From the NCBI GenBank assembly GCA_033439265.1, contig JAVTVX010000035.1, positions 8,582,001 through 8,646,000 on the forward strand: 64,000 nt of DNA. Reading direction: 5' to 3'. A model generated the notes under the pieces. It saw only the letters and a list, made by a program, of their open reading frames with translations. It had not been told where the DNA came from and searched no databases. Origin of the DNA: Dillenia suffruticosa (Eukaryota > Streptophyta > Magnoliopsida > Dilleniales > Dilleniaceae). The position numbers were made by a program, and so were the translations under genes. Of the stretch, positions 23,673 to 34,047 are shown one piece after another. Every line of letters begins with the position of its first letter. Within the stretch, counting starts at the first letter, position 1.

Positions 23673-25190
23673 TTATTTAACGGATAAGTGTGTCAATTTA
23701 GTAAACTAACTTGAAGGAATTTAGCTGAAAATAATTAAGTCAACCTTTTTTTTGATCCAAACTCATTTGAACTAAACGTAAACTCCATAATTTCATGTCG
23801 AGCTCGGTACAACGGTATTGAGAGTTAACCAATCAAAATCGACCCCACAATTAACAAGTAAAACCCAAGCCGATGACTCTTAGACTACGTGTGCTTTCTA
23901 CATGGCATTCTTTTCTCAATTCTTCAATCAAAAGCTGGAAGTCATGTATATTCATCTTATCGTCGTTAGTTGGCATATATCAATTATGGATAACAACAAA
24001 CCCCAATAATTGATTATAACGCCCTTCCCTTCCCTTCCCCTCTACACTACCCACCTAGCACATTTCAATTTCGTTATCAAGATTCAAGGAAAACGAGCCG
24101 TACAAAGAATAATCCACCTCTTCCTTTTAATGTCAAACCAAAATTTATTTAAATAATATTTATTTCATATACTAAAATTACAAACTTTATAAAAATGTTT
24201 GTAAACGATATAAAATATTAGTTTTATATGGTATCAACGCACAGTTAATCCAATGAAATGAAATATTAGATCTTTTATTGAATTTTTAAATTTAAAATTT
24301 GAAAATAAAAAAAAAAAAACTTATATTAAAAAAATTATCACTTAAATAAAATCTTCACAAATATTTGATCCCCAATTAATTAATTATATCCCCCCGAATA
24401 CTAATAATTTATCCTCCTATTGTAATTGTTCGAGCCAAGCACAACGGCCATGGACAGAAAAGGCCAGCCACCTAGGCCCCTGTCTGATTATGAAAAGCCC
24501 AAATTAGCTTTTGCTGATTGTTTTCTGTCCATCCAAATCCAAAGTGTTTCGATTGTCGGCAAGTCACGTAACGGTGACGTGTTTTCCGGACCTTTTTATT
24601 TACAGCTGGACGAATCAAACGGCTGAGATTCGTTGTTTGTCTGTAGGCCCCACCTGACATTAAATCACGATCTCACAGCTGTCACACTCCAACTTGAACC
24701 CTTCGTCTTGGCTGTCTATCTCTTGCATCTTCTTTTGTCCACGACAAATATAAATTTACTAATCTTACCAAATTCCCAAAATAGCGTCACCGGAAAATAA
24801 ACTTTCTACGCCGGGAAGAGAAAATGCGGACCAACCCAAATGCCCAAACAAGAAAAAAACAAGGAAAGTAGCAGTAAAAATGCAAGCAAGAAAAGAAAGA
24901 ATCAAATGAATATTGGGTCGTCATTTTGTCTATCAAAAACAAACCCAAAAACTTTACTTTACAAAAGAAGAGAGAGAGAGAGATTAAAAAAAAAAGAAAA
25001 AAAATACAGCAAAACTACAGAGGACCAGCGCATTCTTCAACAATATACGCGTCCCCTAAGAAAAGAATGTTCCATCTTTTTTTTTTTCTTTTTCCGGAAT
25101 TTTTCCTTTTCCCACTTCATTTTCTTTCCCAGAGGAAAAATAAAAAAACCCCAATTAAACCCAAAAAATGTAAAACCAAATAACTCAAAA
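23673..25190. other. Spacer downstream of the epimerase gene
   Basis: No gene supported. About 24,215-24,340 resembles the first part of SINE family B. The stretch 24,440-24,740 is noticeably richer in G+C and contains an inverted CACGT...ACGTG pair near 24,566-24,582. The last few hundred bases before 25,202 are probably the 3' UTR of the epimerase. Confidence 0.4.
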
Positions 25191-25201
25191 AAAAAAGGAA
25201 A

Positions 25202-26500
25202 TCAATTTACACGCTTGCCGTGATTGTACCCGTAATATTGCAAGTACCATCTAACAAACTTCTTCAAACCCGTTTGCAAATCGGTAGTGGGTTTATACCC
25301 GAGTTCTTTCCTCGCCAATGTTATGTTCGCATGCGTGAACGGAACGTCGCCGTTTCCGGGCATGTCCACGAAGTTCCTCTTTGCTTTTACCTTCAAATGC
25401 CTCTCAAGAATATTCACCAAATTCGGTACCGTCACCGGTGACGTGTTACCCAGGTTAAAAATCCTGTACGGCGCAGGTCCACGCTTTTTCCCTCCACTTC
25501 CCGTGCTCTTTCCGGCTGTATCCAACGATCCTAAACAACCCTTCACTATATCATCAATGTAAGTGAAATCTCGGGCCAAATCGACCCGATTCTTGCCCCG
25601 GTACACCGTTATTGGCTTCCCTTGTAATATGTTTCTCGTAAAGGAAAAGTACGCCATGTCGGGTCGGCCCCAGGGCCCGTAAACCGTGAAAAACCGAAGC
25701 CCCGTTATTGACAACCCGTAGATGTGGTTGTAAGTGTGCGTGATTTCTTCTCCAGCCTTTTTAGTCGCCGCATAGAGACTTGCGGGCTGGTCGGTTCGGT
25801 CCGATTCGGAGAAAGGCACGTCCGTGTTGAGGCCGTAGACGGAACTCGACGAGGCCCAAACAATCGCCGGTTGAGGATTCGCTGATTTGCAGACTTCAAG
25901 GATATTCACGAGGCCGGCGATGTTACTGTGTACATAGGATTGAGGATTCTCCATTGCGTAGCGAACACCCGCTTGCGCCGCTAAATGCATCACGTGCGTG
26001 AATGCCACCGTGCCGAACAACTTTGACAACAATTTGAAGTCGTTGATGTCGCCATCGACGATGAAAATGTTGTGATTTTCCAACAGTTGTTTTCTCGCCT
26101 TCTTTAGCGATGGATCGTAGTAATTGTTGAAATTGTCGATACCTACGACGCCGTCTCCGCGTTTTTTTAAGGCGAGAGAGACGTGGGTTCCGACGAAACC
26201 TGCGGCGCCGGTGACAAGGACGGAATTGCCACCGGAGCGGTGGATCTCGGCGGAGTTTCGGACTTGTTTCTCCCACTGGATTCCGCCCCAAGAAGCGGAG
26301 AAATACCGACCACCGGAATCGACAAAGCTCTGGAAACTTAAGTAGGAGGCGGTTAAGGCGATTAAGAAGAGAGCCCAGAGAAACATGGTACTGGTCGAAG
26401 CGAAACATCGGTGGAACTGTCGGTTCAACATGTTGGATTGTCTGTCGATCTTGAATTTTCCCGGGGTTGACGGGAACAATTCATCCTCTGTTGATGGCAT
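25202..26500 (-). CDS. GAE: UDP-glucuronate 4-epimerase (GAE family), membrane-anchored
   Basis: Intact, intronless, 432 residues. It converts UDP-glucuronate to UDP-galacturonate, the precursor of pectin, in the Golgi. The N-terminal PSTPGKFKIDR and a single hydrophobic segment (about 38-60, TMFLWALFLIALTASYLSF) give the type II anchor usual for this family. The catalytic part is a short-chain dehydrogenase/reductase fold: NAD-binding GAAGFVG (98-104), D122 at the end of the second strand, Ser-rich WASSSSVYG (215-223), catalytic Y243 and K247 in SLYAATKK, and substrate-side RFFTVYGPWGRPDMA (269-283). Length and lack of introns are typical of plant GAE genes. Sequence is closest, from memory, to the GAE1/GAE6 group; the exact orthologue was not determined. 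Start supported by the conserved MPS-EDELFPSTPGKF N-terminus. Confidence 0.96.
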   Translation of the reverse strand: MPSTEDELFPSTPGKFKIDRQSNMLNRQFHRCFASTSTMFLWALFLIALTASYLSFQSFVDSGGRYFSASWGGIQWEKQVRNSAEIHRSGGNSVLVTGAAGFVGTHVSLALKKRGDGVVGIDNFNNYYDPSLKKARKQLLENHNIFIVDGDINDFKLLSKLFGTVAFTHVMHLAAQAGVRYAMENPQSYVHSNIAGLVNILEVCKSANPQPAIVWASSSSVYGLNTDVPFSESDRTDQPASLYAATKKAGEEITHTYNHIYGLSITGLRFFTVYGPWGRPDMAYFSFTRNILQGKPITVYRGKNRVDLARDFTYIDDIVKGCLGSLDTAGKSTGSGGKKRGPAPYRIFNLGNTSPVTVPNLVNILERHLKVKAKRNFVDMPGNGDVPFTHANITLARKELGYKPTTDLQTGLKKFVRWYLQYYGYNHGKRVN

Positions 26501-26724
26501 TTGATTGGGATTGTCCTTCTTCTTCTCGATCTTGATTTTGATTCGAATATTTTATTTGATTTGTGAGTTCGAGGTTTTTTTTTTTTGGAAAATTTTTTAG
26601 GACAAAGAGCGATTTGTGATAAGGATGAAAAGGAGGAAAAATATTGGGTTTTTTTTAGACAGATGCAGAGAGAAAATTTTGGGGGAATTTTCTGCACCTG
26701 CCGGTCGAGAGAGGCGTGATCCTG

Positions 26725-26732
26725 TTTTTATA
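26725..26732 (-). promoter_or_regulatory. TATA box of the UDP-glucuronate 4-epimerase gene
   Basis: TATAAAAA on the minus strand, 225 bases upstream of the start codon. This predicts transcription starting near 26,695 and a leader of about 195 nt. Two ACGCGT boxes lie just upstream. Confidence 0.7.
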
Positions 26733-26762
26733 TGGTGGATGCCACCATAACGCGACAAGTCT

Positions 26763-26776
26763 ACGCGTGAACGCGT
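26763..26776 (-). promoter_or_regulatory. Paired CGCG boxes (ACGCGT) in the epimerase promoter
   Basis: ACGCGT occurs at 26,763-26,768 and 26,771-26,776, some 30-45 bases upstream of the TATA box; a third, related ACGCGA lies at 26,750-26,755. (A/C/G)CGCG(T/C/G) is the known binding core of calmodulin-binding CAMTA factors. Whether they act here is inference. Confidence 0.4.
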
Positions 26777-26879
26777 TTTTTTAAGGACGGCCATTTCGGA
26801 ATAGGTGTGAGAGAGAGAGAGAGTCGGAGTGTTTAGTTTAGTCACTCTTGGGATAACATCCCCCAAAAACAAAAAAAAA

Positions 26880-28826
26880 AGGGTTTACAATTTTTGGAAG
26901 AAAATGTCTAAAATGGGTAGTCTCTTCGGACTGAAAATTATAATGTTATTTAGATTAAGAAAAATGAATAAAAAAATGATAAAATGTTAAACCCTGTTTT
27001 ATTTCTGATTTATACTAAGAGATTTTATTACATGCATTTCAATCGATTCTAATTGATATAAAGTTTTATAAGTTAAAACACTATTATTTATATTATCATG
27101 AAATTTTAATAATTAATATAATTATTATGTATTTTAAATATTTAGTAAATCCATGTGTGCATTTCATTTATTTCAACTTATTGTAGTTTTATTAGTTAAA
27201 TTTGAGTAATGCTACTCGAATCTAACCATTTATATACTAAATGGTCTAAATTCATTATAACAAATTAATATCCATACAAAAAATGGACGTTATAAAAAAT
27301 TAAATAATTTTAAATTAGTTAAAATACCTTTCAAATAAGTTAGAAAATCTAAAAATAACATGTTAAGGTGAAATGTTATATATAATTTAATTTACGTAAT
27401 GTTACTTTTAAAATATTATTTTTATATATTTGCCATGTATTTTCTAGTAATTAATGATCTTAAGTATCATAAATTAACTTTTAATACGTATATCATTATT
27501 CTAGTTCTAACAAAAAATTGTATTTTGCTTTGTCATTATTCTAACCAAAAAACTCTATTGTATGCAATTTTATATTTAATATAAAAAACTTTATATATAA
27601 TAATTTATCAATAATTATAATTTAAATTAAATACTTTATCACAAATAAATATTTATGTTATAATAATAAGGAAAATCTAATTGCAAGTCACAAATTACGA
27701 ATGTGAGAGGGGAAGAAAAATAAAAAGAAAGAAAAAAAGAAGAAGAAGAAAAATGAGTGTGACTTGCGGTTTTTGCGGTGTGACGGTGAGCGCGTGCGAA
27801 GGCCGTTGGCTTTTTCAGAATTGGGATTCGCCGTATGAAAAAGACAGCTGTCGCGATTAGGGGAGTGTTCTATCTTAAGGTTATTGAAGGGTAATGTAAC
27901 ACTAACAAGAACGATAACTGATTGTTGTCTACATAAACTATTTCTTGTTTTCACACTCCAACGTTTGAAAAGCTCAAACCAATTTAGTAAATTCAGTATG
28001 AAAGTTCAACGAAAGTGTACGCGGATTTGCTAAAAAATATGTTTGACTTTAAGTTCTAGAAATATATATATTAATTATTTGAGAGAAATGGCCCAGAGAA
28101 TATAGCTCCTATAAATCACTTTCCCAGTGAATTGTTCAAATTTTCACAACCTAGTAATCTAAATGTTTCGGATGGAAATATATTAATCTTATATAAAAAC
28201 ATTTTCAAATGAAATATACAAATCATTTCAAATGCACAAGTAGATCAACAATTATAATTGGTGATTGAGCTTTTCTTGTCATTGACTCTTTAAATGGCAA
28301 GTTCTAGCAAAGTCCCTTAAATTACTCTTAACTTACGAATTTGGAGAAGAAATATTCTACTATTTTATTTAATTTAAATACCCAAGCTCTTCGTTACCAT
28401 ATCTCAACTTAAATATTCCAAAAAAAAAAGAAAACAAGATTTATTACCATTAATTTGTTTTGGAAATTATAGAAATAGATGATAAAACAATAGGACAAGG
28501 GAGCATACAGGATTTGGTCACACTCCAGAGTGCTGTAAGTACAAACAAAATCAATTTTATTTTATTTTATTTTTGAATTGGACTTTTCGGTGATAAATAA
28601 ATTTAATAATAATTGGAATAAAGAGAACATGGGGGCCATTCCATATGTTCGTTGGACAAAAAGCAGATATAATTATATAAGGTTTGACAGGGCACCGCTT
28701 GAAGTGGTCATGACTTGGAGAGAGTGAGTCGACTGTTGTGGTATTGTAAATTGAAGAAAAACCGGAACTTTCCCTCGAATCCGGTGACTTCGGTTGGCCT
28801 GTGCTCCCCTTGTTCCACTTTGGAGG

Positions 28827-28859
<33 letters not shown>

Positions 28860-30439
28860 TCCTTCCGCTTTCTCCATCCAGCCTGGCTTTGCAGTTATCA
28901 GAATAACGAGGCGATTAGGAAATCTTTGACTAGATTTCTTTTATTTGAGTTTATTTATATTATTTTTAAATTAAAATAAAAAAAATAATTTTTAAAAATA
29001 TATATGGAGTCTTTTAAATTAAAGTCTAACATTTTCGCCAATAATTTTTATATTAAAAACTATTTATTTTTAGTCTGTTTTCAATTTCCCTAAGCAAGAT
29101 AATTTTTTATATTACACTACTTATATTTTCTTATTTTGTTATGGTTATTTATCAAAATAAAAAATAAAAAATATGTATCAGAGAAAAAGCAGCAATTTTT
29201 TTTTAATGTACTCTGAAGAATAAAAAAGGCCCCGAAGAATGATGAATCCTCGCGCCGTTTACCATAATCCTCTCGTCTTTCAAAATAGTGACCCAATTCT
29301 GAGAACCGAAGAAAAAATGATTTGAATTTATTTTAGATAAATAGAATTTGTTGAATAAATTTGCAAATAAAACTTGATCATTGTAATCAAAAAATAAAAT
29401 GTGAAATTTAATTCTAAATTTTGCTATTCCTTCGGTTCCATTTCAAGTTTTTTTTTTTTTTTTTTTAAGATTATTACACAAATATTAAGCTTGAATAACC
29501 TCAATCCTAAAAAAATAAATTGACTAAATAACCCTTCAAAAGTTAATTTTAGCATTCTCAAGTTAAAAATTTAGTGAGATAATAAGAAATAAGGATAAAG
29601 TTAGAGAAAAATAATTAATATTTTTTTGATGATCTAAAATGACACTTAAAATGAGAAAAAAAAAACTTTTCTAAGGTAACTCTTGAAGTGAAACAAAAGT
29701 GATTGTTTTACTCTTCATTTAAAAGTATTATAATTTGAAAAATAATTACCAAATCAATACATAAATTAATTAAATAAAGATTTTTATAGCAACATTTACC
29801 ACATTCAAGTTATCAATCAGGCACCATGCTCAAAGATTATGTTGGAAGGGTAAAATCAAATGTTTCCCCAACAAAACATTATGGTCCTTGAAAAATTATA
29901 TTTTTTTCAATTAAATTAAGATAATGTGGTAATCGACAAATAAGTTTAAATTAACTCACAAACTCTTTTTAAATTCATTTATAAATTATATCTTTTTTTG
30001 TTTCAAATAATGGAAATTGGAATTAGAAATAAATTCAACAACATGAAAGAAATCGAATTTGAGTGTTTTTTTTCCCTTTAAGTGTTCATTTGATTCCTAG
30101 GACACCCAAAAGAACTTTTGGGGTAACCTCTGATAAAATTTGTGTTCCCGGAAACATGGTACGAAAAGAAATCAACATAAGCAGAGAAGAAAATATTCAA
30201 TTTCAAGTTATTAAATAAAATAAGCTCAAAAGTTCAAATTAGATTCGAATAATTAGCAGTGCTCAAACTTCATCTTAATGGTTTAATTTATTTATACATG
30301 AAAATTGCAGGGGAGCAAGTATATAGATGCTTAAAATTGACTACTTTAGTGGTCCAAATGAGACTTTATTTTAAAATTCTGTGAATATATATGATAGTAT
30401 AAATCCAAGCAAAAATAGTTGCATGCGCCGTGCCATATT
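26880..30439. other. Long AT-rich spacer without a supported gene
   Basis: Very AT-rich. Small GC-richer islands at about 27,760-27,900 and 28,690-28,890 have no recognisable coding content. The second contains (CT)14 at 28,827-28,854 and could be a leader or a non-coding transcript, without further support. Confidence 0.45.
28827..28854. repeat. CT dinucleotide microsatellite
   Basis: Fourteen uninterrupted CT units. Confidence 0.9.
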
Positions 30440-30655
30440 ATTCCTTTTTTTTTTTTTGGTCACGGAACACTTTTCTACCAACTAATATTTATAATCATAT
30501 TCTGATTAATTTGCTCTGACCCAAGATCAAGCCCTTTTTTTATGGAAACTTTCTTGATATAATTTTTTTTTTTATTTTCAAAATTTGAATCCGAATTTTA
30601 ATTAAAAAATTTAATATTTTTTTTATTAAATTAGCTGTCCATCCGTCCGTGTCAT
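30440..30655 (-). mobile_element. SINE-like element, family B (minus strand)
   Basis: Read on the minus strand: ACAGCTAATTTAATAAAAA head, TTAATTAAAATTCGGATTCA box B-like segment, GATCTTGGGTCAGAGCAAAT, then TTAATCAGAATATGATTATA and an A tail (T tract at 30,446-30,458 on plus). The order matches the plus-strand copies at 11,420, 22,357 and 56,243. Confidence 0.45.
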
Positions 30656-33600
30656 ACAACTTATAATTTCACAACCCCAGAGAACGGAAAAAAAAAAAGG
30701 GAATTGGAAGATGCGGACAAACTTATCTAATAATAGAAATAGCACTAAAGATTGGAAATCAATTTTACCTCTAATTTTAACAAAGTTGAGAAATTGAAAA
30801 TTTTTATAATAATACGTAGAAGTGAGTAATTATGTTGCTATCTCTTTTCACCATTTTTAATAACAAAAGATTAAGAAAAAAAAAGCAAGAATATTTTGAG
30901 AAGTTAATACTTAAAAGGAGACCAACTCTTACTCATGATTTTTTTTCCTTTCAGTTTTTATTATAAGAAATAATACAAAAATTAAGAAATAAATCATATG
31001 CATTTCTGTTAACCTTTTAAAATATTCAAAAATTAATTTTAAAGGAATAATAGAGTAAGAGGTAAAACTTTTTTTTTTCTCTCCTCCATACTATTTGAGA
31101 TAAACTTGGTACCATATTCTCTAAATGCTTATCTAACAATTCATTTAAAGTATAAAATGTGTTCATAGTTCATATATAATGGCAGTTCAAATTTAGTTCT
31201 TTTATGAGTGATGATTTGATTTGTAAATTTGGCTAAGTTATTATTATTATTTTTTTTAATAATTATGACTGGTTGCAAAATAGAGGAAGAATAATTTCTT
31301 GAAGGTCCATAAGATTTCCTCCTATTTTTACAAGGTGATACTAGTCAAACAAGGAAATAATTCCGAGTTCCTTCCACCATTGGTGAAGGTCGAAGCCCTT
31401 TAACACCACAGGCCTAAAAATGATCTATGGAGGAGGAAAATGAGAAAAAGGGTTTTTGTTTGTTAAATGGGGCAGGCCAATGCCAAGTAATTGATGTTGA
31501 TTTGACACCAAAACCCTGGACTGCCAAGCTGCACCGTGGCCTCAGTAAATGCTTTTTTAAGTGACGATTTGGTCCCAGTACAGCTTGGACATTAGTGCGT
31601 TTTGTGAAATGACCTTTTCTAATAAATTCCACAGAGACACCGAGGAAGGGAGCTCAGTCTTGATCTGCAAGTAATTGGATTAAATTAGTGGTTGACCCAT
31701 TTTCTCGCTCCACCATGCACTAGTCTCCAAATCAATGATCTTCTCTCTTTGTTGGGGACCCAATTATTAGTCATTGGTAGTTTGTAAACGCGATTATCAT
31801 GTCTTCCTTAGCCCACCCTTTTTATCCAACTCATATTACTGAAAATCATATGGTCCTGTAACCAATCATTTGCTTATGAAACTTATTTGAAATTCTGATT
31901 GGTACTACGTGAAAATTACAAAAGTTTGTAAGACGGTGTCTTTTTTAAGTCCTCCTGCAGAATGATGGGGGCCTTGGACTTCCTTTGGTAGTGCCCTATT
32001 AAAATGGTTTGTTATAAGAGCTGCTGCTTGCTTTCGACTGCACTTCAAGAGCTACCTTGTGCTAGGGTAAACCTTGTCAATCACAGTCCAGACCTCCAAT
32101 TTGAAAACAGAAGGCAGTAAGCTATTGTCATAGAAATGGAAGAGAAAACAGAGTATTGGAAATTACAGGGGAAGGGAGATGAGGTTGCACAGTAAACAAC
32201 TGTTGTGGGAGTAAGGATTGTTGGTAATTGAGAGAACAAAGGTAGGAGAGAAGAAAGAGGAGATTGAGAGAGAAAAAGCTAGAGAGAGAGGTTAGAGAGA
32301 TAGAGAGGAGAGAAACAGAGGGAGAGGGAGCGAGAGAAGTCAGAAGGTTAGAGAGAAGAAAACTGATCCATTCATGTCTGCTTATTACAAGTCCAACAAA
32401 CTATTTATACACATTATGGCCTGATTGTTTAACTAATCTAACCTACTCAACTAACTTCTGTTATTACAGCTCGACTGACTATAATTGGTTAGGGTAGTTG
32501 ATGAAGTAGCATAGTTGGTTAGAAAAATTAATGCAATAGCTGTTGCTTTTTAAATGTTAAAGTCTATATCTGCTCAATTCTATCATCTGTTACACTTTCC
32601 TTGATCCTGGTTAGGGGCTTCCCCCCGTATAAAGATGCTGTCACGGACTCAAATAATAAACTTAAACCTAATATGAGAATTCAGTTTAAAAGTGAGAACT
32701 CAACCAAAAGATCGATACGTTGGGTAAGATAGTCTATTGGACTTAAAGTAATATTTTATAATTTTTTAGAAATCCGATATGATATTCGTAATATTATCCT
32801 TCCCTTGAGAAGCCAGATCTCCACAGACAGCTCTCAGAGTAACCATTTTTCTCTTTGGACGACTCTCACTTCAATACTAGATAGCTATTTTCTATTTTGA
32901 ATGGCTCACATTCTGGCATTAGTTAGCTATTTTCTAGATAGCCCTCTTCCAGGTAGGCCTTTTTCATATTAGACCCATGACCACCACCAAAAAATCAATT
33001 TATTCAATGAGAGAACCTATTAAACTTAAATAGTATTTTATAATTTTTTAAAAATTGGACGTAAGATTCGTAATAAAGACCCATGACCACCACCAATCCT
33101 TTGGGTTGAATGGCATGTCCTTAATTTCCTTGATCCTGGTCAAGGGGCCGGTGCCCGCTCTCCACCCTCGGGGGTGGGTTTCTAAACATCTAAATACTAT
33201 AGTATAAATATAAAATCGATCTCAACCTTGCTACCGGGGAGAAAAGGCGGCTTTAAATTGTTTCGTGAACATTTGAGTTAGGGATGTTTTTTTTTTTGCC
33301 CAATTATTAGAATTAAGCATGATTTTTTATACAAAATATCATCATTATAATGATTTAAATTTATTTTACCAAAAGACTTTGCTTCTACTTACAAAATTAT
33401 ACACTACTATACATTTTTTAATTAGGCTAAAAATTATTATATATAAAATTAAGACAACAAAGAAATAAATTTGAAAAACTCTACCTTAATCTCCCAAACA
33501 TGACTTTTTTCTTTTCTTTATCTTTATTGAAATAAAACACATGAGATTTAAGAGATATAACGAGATTGATTCATAGATTTTTATATGATTAAATTTGATT

Positions 33601-33945
33601 TGGTACACTCTCTTTGATAATAAGAGAGTACGATATATTTTGGTGTAATCATAGACCTAATTTCAGGCTAATGCTAACCTTCGTGTATTTTGGTCACGTT
33701 ACCTTATTTCAAATTGTAAACCCAAATTTCACAAGTGTTCAAATTTTAATTCAAAATTCAAAATTTTGACATATTTAAAATTATTTTTTATCCCACTTAA
33801 AAAAAAAAAAAGAAAATTTGCCAAAACAAACTATGTCACTAAAACACAAGTTATTGCAAATTTGACTCTCTTCTAATGCTAAAATTATTATATTATATAT
33901 TTATTTACAAAAGTAATGCGAATAAAATAAATTAAAGCATCAAAT
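30656..33945. other. Spacer upstream of the HD-domain gene
   Basis: No gene supported. 31,300-32,170 is less AT-rich but shows no recognisable protein. A GA-rich stretch (about 32,255-32,360) is followed by low-complexity sequence resembling plant LTR regions, but TG...CA ends with matching flanks could not be found. Diverged direct repeats lie between 32,598 and 33,165. Confidence 0.4.
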
Positions 33946-34047
33946 TTGCGAAGGTTAGGAAAGATTTTGCAGAAAAAAAAAAGAAAAGAAAAAGAAAGGC
34001 AGTTGTACGATAAATTAGTAAAGAACATATTTAAAAACGGAAAGGAA

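Noticed and set aside
25220-26408. Several open frames overlapping the epimerase gene on both strands
   Set aside because: They are shadows of the intact, GC-richer epimerase reading frame and show no family motif.
31414-31632. 72-codon open frame on the minus strand in a less AT-rich stretch
   Set aside because: No recognisable motif, promoter or splice context; too short to call a gene.
32206-32592. Possible solo LTR of a copia-type retrotransposon (GA-rich stretch, TG...CA-like ends)
   Set aside because: I could not find matching 5-bp flanks or a second LTR, primer-binding site or polypurine tract.
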